Shown here piece after piece: positions 61,880 through 64,000 of a stretch of 64,000 nt of DNA. The notes under the pieces are model-generated. The model was given only the letters and a program-made list of their open reading frames with translations, was not told the DNA's origin and did not search any database. Origin of the DNA: Cellulosimicrobium cellulans (GTDB lineage: Bacteria; Actinomycetota; Actinomycetes; Actinomycetales; Cellulomonadaceae); assembly GCF_016921195.1 (NCBI RefSeq), contig NZ_JAFGYF010000002.1:372001-436000 (forward strand), in the 5' to 3' direction. Each line of letters starts with the position of its first letter. Position 1 is the stretch's first letter. Both the position numbers and the translations under genes were made by a program.

Positions 61880-62829
61880 CGGGCGGCCTCCGCCCCGAGC
61901 ACGGTGCCCTCGGCGAGGCGTGCGCCCCGCGCCCAGTCCGCCGCAGCCATGTGCTTCTTGCCCACGGGCGCGACGTCCCCGAGCTGGACGGCGTGGGTCG
62001 CGGTCCCGACGAGCACCTCCTTCTTGCCGGCACGCACCTGTCCCGGCGCGAGGTCGACGACGTCGGGACGCGGGGTGACCGGGCCGAGCCCCAGGCGGGC
62101 GGGGGCGCCGTCGGCGCCGGGAAGGGTCGTCCACGCCCCGGGGGCCGGCGTGCAGCCGCGCACGAGGCGGTCGACCGCGAGCGCCGGGTGGTCCCAGCGG
62201 ACCTCCGCGTCGGCGGGCGTGAGCTTCGCGGCGTGCGAGACGCCGTCGGCGGGCTGGGGCTGCGGGCGCAGCGTGCCGTCCTCGAGCGCGTCGAGCGTCG
62301 CGACGAGCAGGCCCGCGCCGGACACGGCGAGGCGGCCCAGGAGGTCCCCTGCGGTGTCCCGCGGACGGATGGTCTCGGTCGTCGTGCCGAGCGTGGGGCC
62401 GGAGTCCAGGCCCTCCTCGATGAGGAACGTCGTCGCCCCGGTCACCTCGTCGCCGGCGATGATCGCGCGCTGCACGGGTGCGGCGCCGCGCCAGGCCGGC
62501 AGGACGGAGAAGTGCAGGTTCACCCACCCGTGGCGCGGGACGGCGAGCACGTCTGGCCGCAGGATCTCCCCGTACGCGACGACGGGCGCCGCGTCGACGT
62601 CGAGCTCGGTCAGGCGCGCGAGGAAGTCCTCGCCGCGGGGGCGGTCGGTGATCACGGGGACCCCGGCCTCCTCGGCGCGCACGCGCACGGGGCTGGGGGT
62701 CAGGCGCCGTCCCCGGCCGGACGGGGCGTCGGCGCGCGTGAGAACGGCGACGACGTCGTGGCGGGAGTCGAGGAGGGCGTCGAGGGACGGGACCGCGGTA
62801 TCCGGGGTCCCGGCGAACAGCAGGCGCAT
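61876..62829 (-). CDS. fmt: Methionyl-tRNA formyltransferase
   Basis: 317 residues: [43 protein letters not shown] at the start, catalytic core [46 protein letters not shown] (Asn, His and Asp of the formyl transfer site) and the C-terminal tRNA-binding barrel. It formylates initiator Met-tRNA. rsmB follows with a 4-bp overlap, a common actinobacterial pair. Confidence 0.95.
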   Translation of the reverse strand: MRLLFAGTPDTAVPSLDALLDSRHDVVAVLTRADAPSGRGRRLTPSPVRVRAEEAGVPVITDRPRGEDFLARLTELDVDAAPVVAYGEILRPDVLAVPRHGWVNLHFSVLPAWRGAAPVQRAIIAGDEVTGATTFLIEEGLDSGPTLGTTTETIRPRDTAGDLLGRLAVSGAGLLVATLDALEDGTLRPQPQPADGVSHAAKLTPADAEVRWDHPALAVDRLVRGCTPAPGAWTTLPGADGAPARLGLGPVTPRPDVVDLAPGQVRAGKKEVLVGTATHAVQLGDVAPVGKKHMAAADWARGARLAEGTVLGAEAAR

Positions 62830-62893
62830 GGGCCCGAGTCTAGGTGCCGCCCCGCTCCCGCCCCGCGGACCGTCGCGGGAGGTCGTGGTCGTG

Positions 62894-63265
62894 CTACCCG
62901 AGGTCGGGGGTCTCCTCGAGCCCCGGCCCGCCCAGCGTCCGGGTGCCGAGCGGCGCGCCCAGGGGGACGTCGACGTGGCGTGCGGTCGCCGACTCGGGGC
63001 ACGCAGACCCCTCCTCCGGCCGGTGCACGACCACCCGTACCGTGATGTCGACCGTGTCGTCGCTCTCCACGACGTCGACGCCCGCGTACTCCTCGCAGGC
63101 GGCGCCGTGCTCGATCACGATCGGCAGCACGTTCCCCGCGAGGTCCGCGTCCGGAGCGACGTACCACCGGGCGGTCGCGGTCGACACGCCGTCGGAGCAG
63201 GCCGCGAGCGCCGCGACCAGGAGCAGGGCCGTCGTCGTGAGGGTCGGGCGTCGACCGGGGAGCAT
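62894..63265 (-). CDS. Small secreted lipoprotein
   Basis: 123 residues from ATG 63265 (AGGATGG upstream). The signal peptide [15 protein letters not shown] ends in lipobox LAAC, giving a lipidated Cys near residue 24. The mature part ([80 protein letters not shown]) has two Cys that could form a disulfide and is beta-rich. No family recognised. Confidence 0.78.
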   Translation of the reverse strand: MLPGRRPTLTTTALLLVAALAACSDGVSTATARWYVAPDADLAGNVLPIVIEHGAACEEYAGVDVVESDDTVDITVRVVVHRPEEGSACPESATARHVDVPLGAPLGTRTLGGPGLEETPDLG

Positions 63266-63284
63266 GGCGCCCATCCTGGCACCG

Positions 63285-63944
63285 TCACCGTGCGACGGGC
63301 ACGCCCAGGGCGCGCAGGGCGGTCCGCAGGCCGGGCGTGCCCTCGAAGAGGTGCGTGCGCAGGCCGAGGCGGGCGGCGGCGTCGACGTTCGCGGCGCTGT
63401 CGTCCGTGAAGAGCGTGCGCGCCGGGTCGAGGCCGAACCGCGCGACCGCGAGCGCGAAGATCGCGGGATCCGGCTTGGCCAGGCCCTCACGGCCCGAGAC
63501 GAGCACGTCGTCCATGAGCGTCGTCGCGGGAGCGGCGGGCGCGGCGTGCGGGTAGAGCTCGGCGGACCAGTTGGTCAGCCCGTACAGGCGCAGCCCGAGG
63601 TCTCGCAGCTCGCGCACGAGCTCCTCCGATCCCTCGACCGGACCGGTGAGGGTCGCGGGGAACTGCTCCAGGTAGCGGTCCAGGAGCGCCACGTGGTGCG
63701 GGTGGGTGGCCTCGACCGCGGCGCGCGCGTCCGCCCACGTGGCCCCGGCGTCGCGCTCGTGGTTGAGGACCCGGAAGTCGACGTCGGCGAAGAACGCGTC
63801 GACGACCTCCCGGTCCAGCCCGGCATAGGCGCCGTACGGGTCCCAGCCCACCAGGACGTTGCCGAAGTCGTACAGCACGGCGTCGATCGCGCGCGCCGAG
63901 GCGTCCGGGAAGGTGGCGTCGGGCGTCGCGGGGTGGTGCGTCAC
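63285..63944 (-). CDS. HAD-family hydrolase
   Basis: 219 residues. Motif I is VLYDFGNVLVGWD (nucleophile Asp near 26), motif II GLTNWS, and motif III/IV GLAKPDPAIFALAVARFGLDPARTLFTDDSAANVDAA. The class is the haloacid-dehalogenase/epoxide-hydrolase-N-like subgroup with a helical cap; the substrate is probably a small phosphate ester and is unknown. GTG at 63944 overlaps the stop of the preceding gene. Confidence 0.9.
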   Translation of the reverse strand: MTHHPATPDATFPDASARAIDAVLYDFGNVLVGWDPYGAYAGLDREVVDAFFADVDFRVLNHERDAGATWADARAAVEATHPHHVALLDRYLEQFPATLTGPVEGSEELVRELRDLGLRLYGLTNWSAELYPHAAPAAPATTLMDDVLVSGREGLAKPDPAIFALAVARFGLDPARTLFTDDSAANVDAAARLGLRTHLFEGTPGLRTALRALGVPVAR

Positions 63945-64000
63945 AGGATCTCCTTCGGGTCGAGCTCCACCCGCACGCTACCCGGCTCGCGCCGCGCCGA
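63941..64000 (-). CDS. C-terminal end of a gene cut by the window edge, probably PriA
   Basis: Only 19 codons are inside the window, reading SARREPGSVRVELDPKEIL and a TGA at 63943-63941 that overlaps the HAD start. The ending is like actinobacterial primosomal protein N' (PriA), and a priA upstream of fmt is the usual order. The fragment is too short for certainty. Confidence 0.45.
   Translation of the reverse strand, partial: SARREPGSVRVELDPKEIL

Overview
The window is very GC-rich (roughly 73%) actinobacterial chromosome. Gene content and order (pafB-pafC-tatA-tatC-helY, lnt/ppm next to rbpA, garA-ftsR-bifunctional nuclease-MerR, a rib operon with an FMN riboswitch, fmt-rsmB-rpe) point to the order Micrococcales, probably Cellulomonadaceae or Promicromonosporaceae (Cellulosimicrobium or Cellulomonas-like). 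That placement is inference from family resemblance and synteny. No database was searched. Most of the window is conserved core chromosome with short accessory stretches.

Layout. 1-2.5 kb: edge of a small type III polyketide cluster (ICMT-like methyltransferase, type III PKS, divergent UbiA prenyltransferase). 2.5-9.4 kb: LysR regulator divergent from a PLP dehydratase, a YciO-like gene, a lipase-maturation-factor-like membrane protein, UTP-glucose-1-phosphate uridylyltransferase, and an unusual inverted pair of 21-bp repeat arrays. 9.4-14.5 kb: argG, a truncated integrase-like gene overlapping a glyoxalase gene between two copies of a 16-bp repeat, dps, a frame-disrupted gene and a DUF3866 gene. 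14.5-27.3 kb: pafBC, tatAC, lipid kinase, helY, amidohydrolase, lnt, ppm, rbpA. 27.7-36.8 kb: a flavin monooxygenase/FMN reductase pair and an accessory stretch (SHOCT protein, methyltransferase, lipoproteins, DinB, Imm-5-like protein, PIN-like protein, tyrosine recombinase).

36.8-51.6 kb: PLD-family enzyme, MBL hydrolase, pyruvate carboxylase, the MerR / nuclease / FtsR / GarA block, the DUF881-Sbp-DUF881-phosphatidyltransferase operon and a DEAD-box RNA helicase. 51.6-57.8 kb: hisG, hisE and the rib operon (ribH, ribBA, ribE, ribD) behind an FMN riboswitch, then rpe. 57.8-64 kb: GNAT enzyme, hipBA with an operator array, rsmB, fmt, a lipoprotein, a HAD phosphatase and the end of priA.

Best candidates for something undescribed: (1) two inverted 4-unit arrays of a 21-bp repeat between convergent genes (8304-8691); (2) a 16-bp intergenic sequence present three times (10999, 12176, 57062); (3) three perfect LexA/SOS-box palindromes inside the 5' coding part of rsmB, plus one inside pafB; (4) a three-copy operator array (GTCAG-N6-CTGAC) upstream of hipBA.
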